Below, one piece after another: positions 1 to 10,080 of a stretch of DNA of 64,000 nucleotides. Position 1 is the stretch's first letter. Every line of letters starts with the position of its first letter. Source of the DNA: Enoplolaimus lenunculus (lineage: Eukaryota; Nematoda; Enoplea; Enoplida; Thoracostomopsidae); NCBI GenBank assembly GCA_030248215.1, contig JASANG010001767.1:72501-136500 (forward strand). Reading direction: 5' to 3'. Below the pieces are notes generated by a model. It worked only from the letters and a program-made list of their open reading frames with translations, was not told the DNA's origin and made no database searches. A program made the position numbers and the translations under genes.

Positions 1-1
1 A

Positions 2-568
2 GAACACTGGTACAGTCACGAAACAGATCTGATGCGATTTTTAGTTCTTTACAACTATGGAGGCATTTATTTGGACACCGATATCATTGTACGGAAATCT
101 CTTATTGATGGTTCACTTCCAGACAACAGCTTAGGACTTGAGTCAGGGGACAGTGCGCTGAACGGAGCGGTTCTTAAATTTCTACAACCCAAACACAAAT
201 TTATACGCGCCTGCTTAGCGGAATTTGGTGCTAACTACAGTACGTCATGGGCAGAAAACGGGCCGCTACTACTGAGCAGGGTTTACCTATCGTGGGAAGG
301 AGGTTCTGCGAATTCCGGGGTTACTGTAATGCCTCAGAAAACTTTTTATATGTTTTTCTACAGCCGCATGCGCTCCGAATGTTTTCAAAAACCAGAGGAT
401 GAGTTATTTAGAAGCCAAATTGAAATTCTTCAAAATATCGCATTCGCTGTTCATTTAAATTCAAAAATAACTGCTCATGAAGGCGAAGATGGGAAGCAAC
501 TTGAAGATGGAACAATCTGTAAACATCTGCTCAACTCCTTTTGTGTGTTCTGTGACCAAGACTATTAA
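2..568 (+). CDS. alpha-1,4-galactosyltransferase-like glycosyltransferase, 5' part missing
   Basis: The reading frame is open from base 2, so the gene begins upstream of the window and this is the 3' part (about 188 codons). It matches the Gb3-synthase/A4GALT type: a GGIYLDTD motif, where DTD is the DXD that binds Mn2+ and the UDP-sugar, then a GPLLLSRV segment typical of the C-terminal half of the family. Family members are Golgi type II membrane enzymes that add galactose or N-acetylhexosamine to glycolipids or glycoproteins. The first Met visible (base 32) lies inside the conserved domain and is not the true start. The N-terminal anchor is outside the window. Acceptor specificity cannot be told from sequence. 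Confidence 0.8.
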   Translation, partial: EHWYSHETDLMRFLVLYNYGGIYLDTDIIVRKSLIDGSLPDNSLGLESGDSALNGAVLKFLQPKHKFIRACLAEFGANYSTSWAENGPLLLSRVYLSWEGGSANSGVTVMPQKTFYMFFYSRMRSECFQKPEDELFRSQIEILQNIAFAVHLNSKITAHEGEDGKQLEDGTICKHLLNSFCVFCDQDY

Positions 569-1430
569 AAATATTTGAAAAACCCATCGAATTTGGTACC
601 TTCTAACAACTCTAAAACATTAAACTAAACTTAATTTAAGCTTCAACTAATCTAGCAGTATCAAACTAACTTTTATATTAACTAAACTAACATGTAGGTT
701 TACGCTCAAACTCGTTAAATTTTTACATTTTTTTAGTTTAAGCTAAACTTTTTTAGGCTACACTTGTTACTTATAATTTAAATTGTTGTTAAATTTTAAA
801 ATATGTTAGTTTTATCTATAACTTTAAATTCTAATATAGTTTGTTTTGCAATTTACGTTTTGCAAGAGCATCGTTTGTCAACATTCAAAGAAATGATTCA
901 AAGTTTTTCAAACAGTTTCAAATCAACCGTAGCAATTCCTCATCAGCGTCCGAATTCGTTTCGATATTTTAAGGTTGCCTGCAATTTCTTACGCTTAGCT
1001 GATGGTGAGGTAACATTTTTATGCACTGCCTACAATACTTAAACATTGCTTATGGTTTAAAAGTTCACCGGTCTTGCATTCAAGAGATAAAACAATTTAG
1101 AGAACAGTAGCGGATGCAGAAATTTCTACCAGTGGATCAATGAACCAACGCTCGTAGCCATGATTAATGCGGAGTTATAAAGAATCCGCGAGCGAAGCGA
1201 GCGAGGAGCAATACATTGTTTCGATATCAAATCCCTCTGTAACAGACTCAAAAGGTTTTTTGTTCAAGAACCGTGGGCCTATAGTACCTAAACCGAAACT
1301 TCCCAGTTTAGCTCTTTTGAGATGGTCAGGTTGGGTAATTTGAATATGATATATAAACATAATTCAAAAGCTGGAATACCTCACATCCGTATTTTTGGCA
1401 CCGTTTCAACTAATTTTAAAGACGTATGCA
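569..1430. other. intergenic; AT-rich dispersed repeat at about 620-850
   Basis: No gene is supported. Bases about 620-850 (runs of TTTAAGCTAAACTT and GTTACTTA) match 49708-49960 in order and spacing, so this is a dispersed repeat of unknown class. A GCGAGCGAAGCGAGCGAG motif lies near 1187-1206. Confidence 0.5.
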
Positions 1431-1439
1431 AATTTAAAT

Positions 1440-1968
1440 GCAGCGCTGTCAGTCACCAGTACAGTGCCGTCAGTCACCGTGCAGCGCCATCCATCACCGT
1501 ACGGTATTGTACGCAAATAACTCAACTACGATAACGTATGTTGTCGGATGGTGAGGACGGCGCCGTATGGATGACGCACGGTGACGAACAGCACCGTACA
1601 CGTGACGCACGGTGACGGACAGCACCGTACACGTGACGCACGGTGACGCACAGCGCCGTACGGGTGACGCACGGAGGCGAACAACGCCTTAGTGCTGACG
1701 CACGGTGACGGACGAGGCCGTACAGGTGACGCACGGTGACGGACGAGGCCGTACAGGTGACGCACGGTGACGGACGAGGCCGTACATGTGACGCACGGTG
1801 ACGGACGAGGCCGTACAGGTGACGTACGGTGACGGACGGCGCCGTACGGGTAACGCACGGTGACGGACAGCACCGTACGGGTGACACACGGTATCGGACA
1901 GCACCGTACGGGTTACGCACGGTGACGGACGGGGCAGACGGCGGCGGACGTCAAGTATAGCGCAACCT
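1440..1968. mobile_element. CGTACG-MITE (PIF/Harbinger-like), long tandem copy
   Basis: GC-rich block whose right end reads GACGTCAAGTATAGCGCAAC, the family terminus. The interior is a tandem array of about 31-bp units built on GACGAGGCCGTACAGGTGAC. Left end is degenerate. The long minus-strand open frames here come from the repeat lacking stops, not from a gene. Confidence 0.7.
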
Positions 1969-2094
1969 TTACGGTTATGATTGGATAATTTTACCGAGTC
2001 AAAACCGGATATTCAATGTAGCCGAGGGCGGGGGCAGCCATGAGCAGAAAAGTGCAGCGTGCGAATCGTGTGCCCTGCCTTCGTATGGAAACAC

Positions 2095-2265
2095 GTCTTC
2101 TTATCAAACCACGGTAGGTGGAGGCTCGTACCCAAATGGTGGCGGGGGTATGCTCAATCTCTCCCTTGGAACAATTTTGCGTCCATTGAAACTTTCAACC
2201 TTGCTTGTAAGTCACCGAAAACCCCGTGTATGCTTCTCCGGAAACAAATTTATCCCCTTTAACAA
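2095..2265. repeat. dispersed repeat, CTTGCTTGTAAGTCAC type
   Basis: Shares an ordered series (CCTGGAACAATTTTG, then TTTCAACCTTGCTTGTAAGT, then a CTCC-GAAA-ATTT-CCCC segment) with 37745-37890, 39925-40075 and 51795-51955. No ends or target duplications were found. Class unknown. Confidence 0.5.
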
Positions 2266-2527
2266 CGTGATGTGTCTGCATGCCAGCGTAAGGGTAGTTG
2301 GATGACACAGTTGAAGGGCCCACCCCTAAAAGGCCCCCCAGAACCGCTGAAAACAAAACCTGCCGAAGTTTTAAAATGCGTCTGGCTTCTCGTTCGATTC
2401 GCTCAATGCCCCGAATGTGTACATCTGATTGGCCAGCCGTTTTTCCGCCGAAATGCAATAGAATACGCTTAAGATTTAGTGTAATTTGTTTGCTTAGGCT
2501 AAGATTTAGGCATAAGTTTAGAAATAT

Positions 2528-2693
2528 GACCCTTGTAAAAATCAGGTACGGAACGTTTTTCTACGGGACTGCAATACAGTAACCTTTAGCTTTAGATAAT
2601 TTTTCTTGTCATTTTTACTGTATGGCTTTGGTTTAGGAATTTGGTTATTTATAGGACTACGGCCGTGTTCTATACGTTAGCTGGACTATGGTT
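2528..2693. mobile_element. TTAGGC-MITE, degenerate copy
   Basis: Keeps both ends in weak form (GACCCTTGTAAAAATCAGG and GGCCGTGTTCTATACG) around a CGGAACGTTTTTCTACGGGA segment. The internal telomere-like tract is nearly lost. Confidence 0.5.
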
Positions 2694-3082
2694 TTTATAA
2701 TTGTTACGCCATACTTGAGCCCATTTGAAAAATTGTTGCAAAATTTTCAAGGGTTTAAGACACCACCGTATTTAAGAAGTTCAACGAAGAATACCTCAAA
2801 CATTGCGTTCTGTTGAAGAAACCTTGCGAATGTCACGACCGCTAACTCTCTGAAATATTTTACCTTCGTATCAAGGTTCCCTCTTCAAAAAATAGTTCCT
2901 CAGCCGTTATCAAAGTTGAAAAGGCCAAAAATTACCGCAGTACAAAATAGATTTCACTTGTTTAGAGGCCTGCCAATTATGAAATAGGAACACAGCGTGA
3001 CTTAGATATACAGAGGTTAAAGCTTACAAATCTGCACAGGCCTACTTAGGCTTAATTGGCTTAAGTTTACGTTCAAAAAAGT

Positions 3083-3271
3083 GGCTAATGTTACTTTAGG
3101 GGCGTAACAGTAGATTAAGCGTATTTCTAAGGCTAAGCCTAAGCCTAAGCGTTGCGAAAATGTGTTCCTAAGTATAAGCCTAAGCCTAATCTAAAAATGA
3201 AATCAAGAATCTAAACCCACTCTTTTATAGACCCACCAGAATTCTGGACGACCATTAATGTAACATTTGCC
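3083..3271. mobile_element. TTAGGC-MITE, subfamily with TGTTACTTTA ends
   Basis: Ends read GGCTAATGTTACTTTAGGGG and its inverted partner near 3252-3271. The interior has CCTAAGCCTAAGC tracts. Flanks AAAAAAGT and AAAAAGTT look like a diverged 8-bp target duplication. Confidence 0.7.
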
Positions 3272-3315
3272 AAAAAGTTAATAGCATCGTCGTACAACCA
3301 TTGTGGGCAAAACGA

Positions 3316-3770
3316 AATAACTGCAATACAGCTGCATGTTTCACTTTTCCTATTTTCCGAACAAAACCCACTGGTTTGACTTTTGTCCAACAAACCATAG
3401 AAAAACTGAAAGCACCAAATTGGACATTTCAAATGTGTGTAGCACTTATTTGCAGTTGGTGATTGGTCTATTAACTATTCACAACTTTGCACATTTCTTG
3501 CAATTTGTTTCGTTTACCTCACTGTAAATTCGTAGGAGTTGACTAATTAATTCAGCGAGCGAATCAGTAATTTCATGGCATTTTTCTAAGTTAAAAACAG
3601 TAAACATTAAACTCGCTTTTAATTTATTTAATTCCGGGTGAGTCGAGTAGTGAACTCAGAATGAGTTCAATCACTTTATAAGTCAAAGTTCTGAAAGACC
3701 TAATTCAGAGCTCATGCTTCTGAGTGGATTCATTTCAATCTGAGTTAAAATCAACTTACTGCGCTCTTAG
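3316..3770. repeat. segmental duplication, copy 1 (partner 6202-6670)
   Basis: About 455 bp in direct orientation, nearly identical to 6202-6670, including unique-looking sequence (TTTTCCGAACAAAACCCACT) and a GAGTTGA-type element starting at about 3523. Copy 2 has a short extra segment near 6367. The frames here are not gene-like. Confidence 0.75.
3523..3770. mobile_element. GAGTTGA-MITE (TA-target type)
   Basis: Starts CACTGTAAATTC and is rich in inverted GAGTTGA/TCAACTC and GAGTTC/GAACTC motifs, giving a foldback. The right end is missing. It lies inside the duplicated segment. Confidence 0.55.
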
Positions 3771-3998
3771 ATTATTTAATTAGGAAGTCGCTAATACCTG
3801 TCAAAACCGACCACAACTAAAGTTTTGCACTTTCATATTTATCCATAATGCGAAAAAATGCTCTGGATTCTCGTTCGTTTCACTTTACGTTGTTTTATAA
3901 ACACTTCCATTCTTTTAAATTTAAGCAATGAATTACTTCACAAGTCGGTTTAAAACCAATATAATCGTAGCGCCTACGATTTAAGGGTCAGCTGCTAT

Positions 3999-4215
3999 GG
4001 CCAATGTAAAAGAACAACAGTGCGGAACAGTATTATAGGCATATTCTTAAAGTCGAATCCTAAGCCTAAGCCTAAAACGTAAGCGTAATAATGAGCATAT
4101 TCCTAAGCCTACGCCTAAGTCTATGCCTAAGTCAAGCAAAAAATTAGTCTAAAGCTTAAGCTTACACTATTCTAGTCCCACAGAAAACTCTTCGCGCTTG
4201 ATCTTTACACGGACC
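3999..4215. mobile_element. TTAGGC-MITE
   Basis: Left end GGCCAATGTAAAAGAACAAC, right end TTGATCTTTACACGGACC. Two CCTAAGCCTAAGC tracts are separated by an AATGAGCATATTCC spacer, followed by AGCAAAAAATTAGTCTAAAG. Confidence 0.8.
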
Positions 4216-5100
4216 GCAGCTGCGCAAGCCGCAGCTTAGGCTAAGACTTAAGCTCTAGGTTTAGACAAAGCCTTAGGCAAAGGCGTATAAGGAAGCATTT
4301 AGCCAAATGCTAAGCCAAAAGGTTTACGAAGGTAAGTCTTGTCCGTAGTCTAAGTCTAGCCCTGAGCCTAAGCGCAGATGTGGGGAACAGTACAAGCTGT
4401 ATTAAGCAGGGGTATAACTTTTAGGTACGGTACAATAATACCGAAATGCGTAAATTTTTACTAAACGAAAGCTCATACATTTGTGGCTCTGTATAGCAGT
4501 TGCGAACTTTAGTCGATATTCTCAAATGTGTATAGCACCTACTACCAGTTAGTGTAAGGTTTCAAAGTCACGAACTCTTCAAGTTGCATATCTCAAAATT
4601 TGCACAAAAGTAGGACATATCAAATTTAAAAAATGTGCTAATTTTCAAAGCTCACAATTTACTTGTTAGAAAATTAGACGCCTTTTTACCAACTGATGAT
4701 ATATGCTAAACTCCACACATTTGAGAATACGGGCGTTTGACTTAACCATTTCTTTAATACATAGCTACCATTCTTTAAATGATTACTGTATGGAATATAT
4801 AAATAACGCAAAAGATTAAAAGTTGAACAGGTTTGTTAGCCAGCATACCATTGTTTGAATACATGTATGAGTTACTTAAACATCAAATATAATTGGATAG
4901 AAAGCCATGATTCTGTACGACACAAATTGAGGCAGTGGTTGTTAAGACAGGATTGTGCACCGATAACAATGGTTCACAATGTCTTTAAGCCTAACAGCCA
5001 CAATACGATCTTAGATTGTCGCCTCTTATACTTATTTGTCACTTTAATCATTGCTATTACAGGAACTCCCGTAATCGTTGAGTTGTAACTAATTTCTTAA
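4216..5100. other. no gene seen
   Basis: Scattered TTAGGC-like remnants at 4230-4390, then AT-rich sequence. An open frame at 4855-5088 has no recognisable domain, no splice support and no match to the genes here. Confidence 0.4.
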
Positions 5101-5382
5101 GCTCTATATTCATGCGTGCAAGTTTGTGCTGCGTGAACTTGCAGCTGCAACTTGCACTTGCAAGTTTTGTCTTAAAATCCTATTTGAAAAACTTGCAGCT
5201 GCAAAATAATTCATTAAAGATCATAGCTAGAAATTTAGTTCCCATGTGTTAATAACCATGCAAGTTCTGTGAATTTATTGCAGCCGCTTTCTCATTGGCT
5301 GATGAAAAAATGCAAGTTCTGCGTGCAAGTTGCAGCTGCAAGTTCTCGTAGCAAAAATTTGCACGCGTGAATAGGGCTTTAC
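5101..5382. mobile_element. CAGCTG-rich foldback MITE, full copy
   Basis: Inverted ends: the left arm has TGCGTGCAAG then AACTTGCAGCTGCAACTTGC, and the right arm is the reverse, ending GCACGCGTGAATAGGGCTT. Same family at 6989, 12818, 35630, 36043, 38344 and 61676. Confidence 0.7.
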
Positions 5383-5639
5383 ATTTAAGAAACATGCTTA
5401 GGGAGATTGCATTTACTATTTCCGTTTATAACAGAAAAATTATCGAAAAAAAGTTTTCAAATATTAAGTTCGACAACATTAATGAAAGGAATAAACGTTT
5501 TCGTGCTATTTTTAGGGAAATTGTCATAAATATTAGAAACATTTTTCAGTTTTGTCGTTGAAAATACTTTTCTGAATCGATTTAGAAATACTTTTTTGCG
5601 ACAGCGGCAATTATTCGATGAACTCTATTTAAGCTGTCG

Positions 5640-5802
5640 CTGTATTGAAATTCAGAAGCACAATCAACTCCCACGTAGTCAAATCAACTCGCTGTAAGAA
5701 TCGACGAAACTCAGAGTGAGCTAAAGTTTCCTATTATTATCTCGAAAATAAACTAACTTTCTGTCCGAGTTGATTAATTAACTCATTGGAATTAAAACAG
5801 TG
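5640..5802. mobile_element. GAGTTGA-MITE, diverged
   Basis: Holds CAATCAACTC, AAATCAACTCGCTGTAAG, GAGTTGATTAATTAACTCAT and a right end ATTAAAACAGTGTA close to the family terminus. Left arm worn. Confidence 0.5.
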
Positions 5803-5872
5803 TACTGCTCTTGTCTGCCAAATATATATAAACTTATATTGTTGTTAAAGATACTAAGTAAGAATCTTTTCA

Positions 5873-6146
5873 TTACCCCTTTCTCACATAAATATTTTCA
5901 ATTTCATACGAGATGTAATTTTAAGGTAAGATTCGATCCCCAGTCTCACGGGTGGGAGGCGTTTACAATGACCACTGAGCTATAGGAGCTTGCTTGACAC
6001 TCGAGCCCGAGTAGCCTCTCGCGTCTTGAGGAGATTTTGCACTGCGCATATATGTTATATATGTTAAACACTGTTCACAGTTTGTGTATTGCTCGTACAT
6101 ATTGTATTTAGTTGCTCATAGTGTACTCTATGAGTGAAAGGGTTAA
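5873..6146 (-). mobile_element. TTAA-target MITE carrying a tRNA-like promoter
   Basis: Ends CCCCTTTCTCACATAAAT and GAGTGAAAGGGTTAA. On the minus strand a tRNA-like module has an A box (TAGCTCAGTGGTCA) and a B box (GGATCGAATC, one step from GGTTCGAATC). It belongs to a subtype shared with 29314-29586. Confidence 0.7.
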
Positions 6147-6201
6147 CCAAGGTATTAAACGATCTTAATAGAACCAAATTCTTTTTATTTTAACTGGCAA
6201 A

Positions 6202-6670
6202 AAGAAATAACTGCAATACAGTTGCATGTTTCACTTTTCCTGTTTTCCGAACAAAACCCACTGGTTTGACTTTTGTCCAACAAACCAAAGAAATACTGAA
6301 AGCACCAAATTGGACGTTTCAAATGTGTGTAGCCCCTATTTGCAGTTGGTGATTGGTCTATTAGCTTTTGAACCAAAAAAGTGTACTATTCACAACCTTT
6401 GCACATTTCTTGCAATTGGTTTCGTGTACCTCACTGTAAATTCGTAGGAGTTGACTAATCAACTCAGCGAGCGAATCAGTAATTTCATGGCATTTTTCTA
6501 AGTTAAAAACAGTAAACATTAAACTCGCTTTTAATTTATTTAATTTCGGGTGAGTTGAGTAGTGAACTCAGAATGAGTTCCTTTACTTCATAAGTCCAAG
6601 TTCTGAAACTCCTAATTCAGAGCTCATGCTTCTGAGTGTATTCATCACAATCTGAGTTAAAATCAACTTA
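6202..6670. repeat. segmental duplication, copy 2 (partner 3316-3770)
   Basis: Direct repeat of 3316-3770, including the GAGTTGA-MITE that starts at about 6432. The shared boundary after AAAATCAACTTAC is abrupt in both copies. Confidence 0.75.
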
Positions 6671-6988
6671 CAGAAAATCACCAGTGTATACGTAAATTTT
6701 GAACTCCTCAGCTATCACCGTTTGCTTGTTTGAAAACCTATAACTTACTGATTGACAATTGATGCTAAACATATTTGAGAATACGACTTCAGGCAATAGA
6801 TTTTGGGCTTTGAGAAATGATTGGCTGTTGTGATATATCTATCGAAGGTTAATATAATATTAATTTGATTGGCTGTTGCTATGGAATTCCAGAATCTTTT
6901 TTGTTGCTTTTATAGCAAAATTACACTTAGCTGGTTGTCAGTGCCATGAATTTGACGAGTATGGTGATAATAAATGATCATAATTGTC

Positions 6989-7205
6989 TAAAGTCCTATT
7001 CACACGTTCAAGTTTTTGTAGCAAAAACTTACACGTGCAACTTGCATGCGCGAGTTTGGTCACAAAACTGCTTTAAAGTTTTAGCAGCTCAGCAGCTGCA
7101 AATTCTTTACTGGAATTCATGCTATTTAATTTAATTCGCACCTCTGAACGCATTTTTAAGTCGCTTGAATTTCTTTACACCTGCAGTTTGATTGGTCAAT
7201 CGGAA
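6989..7205. mobile_element. CAGCTG-rich foldback MITE, second subtype
   Basis: Left end GTCCTATTCACACGTTCAAG, then ACTTGCATGCGCGAGTTTGG and CAGCAGCTGCAAATTC. Collinear with 35630-35835, including CTGGAATTCATGC and the TTGATTGGC segment near the right. Confidence 0.6.
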
Positions 7206-7340
7206 TGTTAGTTTGAAACTACTTGCCAATTCTAGCGATAGGAACTGTGCCGAAATCCAGTTGCCGATTGCCCCATGGGTCTTCGAAACGCTTTTTTGTA
7301 TGCAGACAAATTTGAGCTCGAGACGAACCTTATCGAATCT

Positions 7341-7525
7341 GGCCCATGTAAAGATCAGGGGCGAAGTATTTCCTGTGTGACTAGAATAGAGTAAGCCTAC
7401 GCTTTAGAGTAATTTTTCCTGGATTAGGCTTAGTAATATGCTCATTCTTACGCTTAGGCTTAGGCTTAGGTTTAGGTTTAGGCTTAGGCTTAGGCTTAGG
7501 CCTAGGAATATGCTTATAATATTGG
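7341..7525. mobile_element. TTAGGC-MITE with 8-bp target duplication
   Basis: Left end GGCCCATGTAAAGATCAGGG. The interior has about seven TTAGGC or TTAGGT units between two AATATGCTCATTC-like spacers. Flanks TCGAATCT (7333-7340) and TCGAGTCT (7526-7533) agree in 7 of 8 bases. The last two bases of the right GGCC end are missing. Confidence 0.8.
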
Positions 7526-7615
7526 TCGAGTCTTAAGCCATTTTAGTATGTTTTAGAGCAACTTTACTATAAACAAACCCTGAGACTAAAATTGCAACGG
7601 CGGGTTGAAAATTTG

Positions 7616-7722
7616 GGCCAATGTAAAGAACAGGGACGGAACATTATTATAAACATATTCATAAGCCTAAGCTAAGCCTAAGCGTAGGAATGAGCATATT
7701 CGTAAGCCTATGCCTTAATAAG
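7616..7722. mobile_element. TTAGGC-MITE, left part only
   Basis: Starts GGCCAATGTAAAGAACAGGG, followed by CATAAGCCTAAGC tracts, then stops short. Confidence 0.65.
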
Positions 7723-7796
7723 CGGACAAAATGTTACCCAATAGTCTAATAGGGACAAAACGTGTCCCAAGCTGCCTCGGTTATAAACGTGAACCC

Positions 7797-8962
7797 AGCA
7801 TCAATTTTTCTATTTTATTAACCACCGTCATTCTAAGATAAAATTTACTCATGAATTTGAGGCCAATAACAAATTAGCATTTTTGGATATCATCATTCAG
7901 AAAGACCCTTATACAGGTTATATTTCTACAGGAATATATAGGAAATATACTTATTCTAATCAGATACTAAATTTCAACTCGTTTATGCCATTTAATTATA
8001 TTGTTTGGATGTCTTGTATTTCGATGCTTTGACATCTGGTCAAATTTTACCAATAGTAATTTAAAATTACAATTTCTTAGAAACCTGTTCTTTTTACTAA
8101 TCATTTTCCAAAAAAATAGTATTAACAGAACTTTGAATTAACAAGAAACTGCGCCCCCTGTCACAACATTGATTCTACAAATTTGCTGAATCTGTTTAAT
8201 TTTTATTTTGAAGTATTCGTTATCTGCTAGCACCTTGTCCAGTATCATTGACATACGGCACAGTAAAAAGCAGCCAACGAGCGAAAATTTTATCTGAACA
8301 AGGACAAAGCTATTCAGCCTCGACCAGTACCATACGTAAAACATCAGATGAAAACGTCGGTAACTCAAACGGGATGCGAACCATTACTTTAAAACTTCCG
8401 TTTTTGGGTCTCATCCGGGGTTTCTAATAAAGCAAATTAAATATATTTTTAAACAATGCTTTATTAAAGATAAATTAGATATATGGATTGTATTTTATAA
8501 CCATCGTAAAATCCGATTGCATTTGCCAATTAACGACCAGATATACCGGATATGCTTCATTCACACGTTATGTACAGATTCGAATGTTCCAGCTGTCCGC
8601 TGGATTATGTCGGTTCTACTAACCGACACCTATTTAAACGGGTGTCTGAGCATAGACGAGTGCCTCATAAAACCTTAATGGATACGACATCAAGCTTAAA
8701 GCAGCATTCAGCAATTTCGAACCACTGTATATTAAATAAAAATAATCCATGTAATGCAGAGGATTTTAGCATAATTTCAAGACAGCAGGAACATTCAGCG
8801 AAATTTGAATTGAGCAATATTTTTGCGCTGTACATCCTGGATTCTATTTACATTAAAAATGAACACACGAAGTTAAATATACAAAATATTAACGAGTATA
8901 AAATTTTTAAATTTTCGAATAGTTCCGCTTTTCTCAATCAAATCTGCCCAGCATTGCTTTAG
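7797..8962 (+). mobile_element. Penelope-like retroelement, degraded 3' part with GIY-YIG endonuclease
   Basis: At 7800-8000 translated pieces read LAFLDIIIQKD, GIYRKYTYS and LNFNSF, matching the LPFLDV...VYRKPTHT...LNFNS region that ends the reverse transcriptase of Penelope-like elements. At 8552-8962 a 136-codon frame carries the GIY-YIG-type endonuclease: CSSCPLDYVGSTNRHLFKRV, EH, and a LYILDSIYIKNEHTKLN tail. The stretch between is not openly coding, so the copy is decayed and the 5' part is absent. These elements use the endonuclease to nick DNA for target-primed reverse transcription. Subgroup not assigned. Confidence 0.75.
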
Positions 8963-8999
8963 TTATATTAATTCCGTTATATTGTGATATATAATTCGA

Positions 9000-10080
9000 A
9001 AATATTTGCAAGATGTCGGTTATGAAACTAAACCTGAGGATACACGAAAATATAATTATTCAACACCGGAGCAGTTGGATAGAATTCGTAAGAAACAACA
9101 AGAAGGTAAAGAAACGGCAGCAATGATAGCGTATAAAAGTATCTATACGGTAAAGGTAAACTTGGGTCACCGAGTAGAAAGCTGGATAACGCGACATCAT
9201 TAAAATTTCTTTGTCAACACAGGGATACTTTATCACTTTTTGGTTCTAAGAATAAATCAAATTTGGAAACTTCAATAGTACAATTGGTAGTACCAAAGAC
9301 TATGCGTCAGGAAATATTACAGGCAGTTCACGATACTCAGGGTCCACATACAAGTTTTAAGAGGACTGCAACACTAATGCGACGTAGGTTTTTCTGGAAA
9401 AATATGTTAACGGACATTAGGCAATATTGTGATAAATGTATTTTATGTATTAAATTTCGGGAAGGACCAAATACAAAATGCCAATAAATCCAATACCTGT
9501 ACCGTTAGGACCGTGGAGATTGATTGTACAGATTTGGTTGGCACCTTTAATAGACCATCTCAAACGGAAACTTGTATATAGTTAGTTTTATAGACTATTT
9601 TAGTAAATGGGTTGAGGATACGCCTATACCCGATGCTAAGGGCACCACGGTGTTTCAGGCACTTCTGGAATATGTTATCTATCGATGGGGTGACCAGGTG
9701 CAGAAAATGATAACGGATCAAGGTCCCTGTTTTAAACGGTAGTATTTCTGGCAGCGATTAAGGACCTTGGAATTGAAATCCAAACGAGTAGTCCTTATCA
9801 CCATCAATCAACGGTCAGGTCCAACGATTCCATCGGGTCCTGAAAGAACATTTCAACATTCTTACGGATAAAGATCTGACCGATTGGGATAAATTATTGC
9901 CTGTAATTTTGCATTATTATTGAACAGTAGCACATGATTCTACAGGTTATACGCCGGCTTTTGTAAATTTAGGCAGGTATTTACCATTACTGATAGAAAG
10001 TCATCAACATCAAATTAACAAATATCAAAAGTATACCGACTCATACAAACACTCAAAACCGTCTAGGCCGCCTATTTGAA
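9000..10080 (+). mobile_element. fossil Ty3/Gypsy-type LTR retrotransposon, integrase region
   Basis: An H2C2 zinc-binding domain followed by an integrase catalytic core of Ty3/Gypsy type can be recognised across about 1 kb on the plus strand, directly after the Penelope remnant. No LTRs, gag, protease or reverse transcriptase were found beside it. The copy is a broken, truncated fossil with several breaks; it looks old relative to the nearby MITEs. Confidence 0.75.

Noticed and set aside
1522-1920. Overlapping minus-strand open frames rich in VRHRASPVRPRPSPCVT
   Set aside because: They come from the 31-bp GC-rich tandem units of a MITE, which lack stops in several frames; all frames show the same pattern.
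1978-2115. Short frame reading NRIFNVAEGGGSHEQKSA and onward to a GTAGGT donor-like site
   Set aside because: Composition is gene-like, but it merges into a dispersed repeat, has no acceptor or partner exon, and the apparent DWII string upstream is too short to call a ligand domain.
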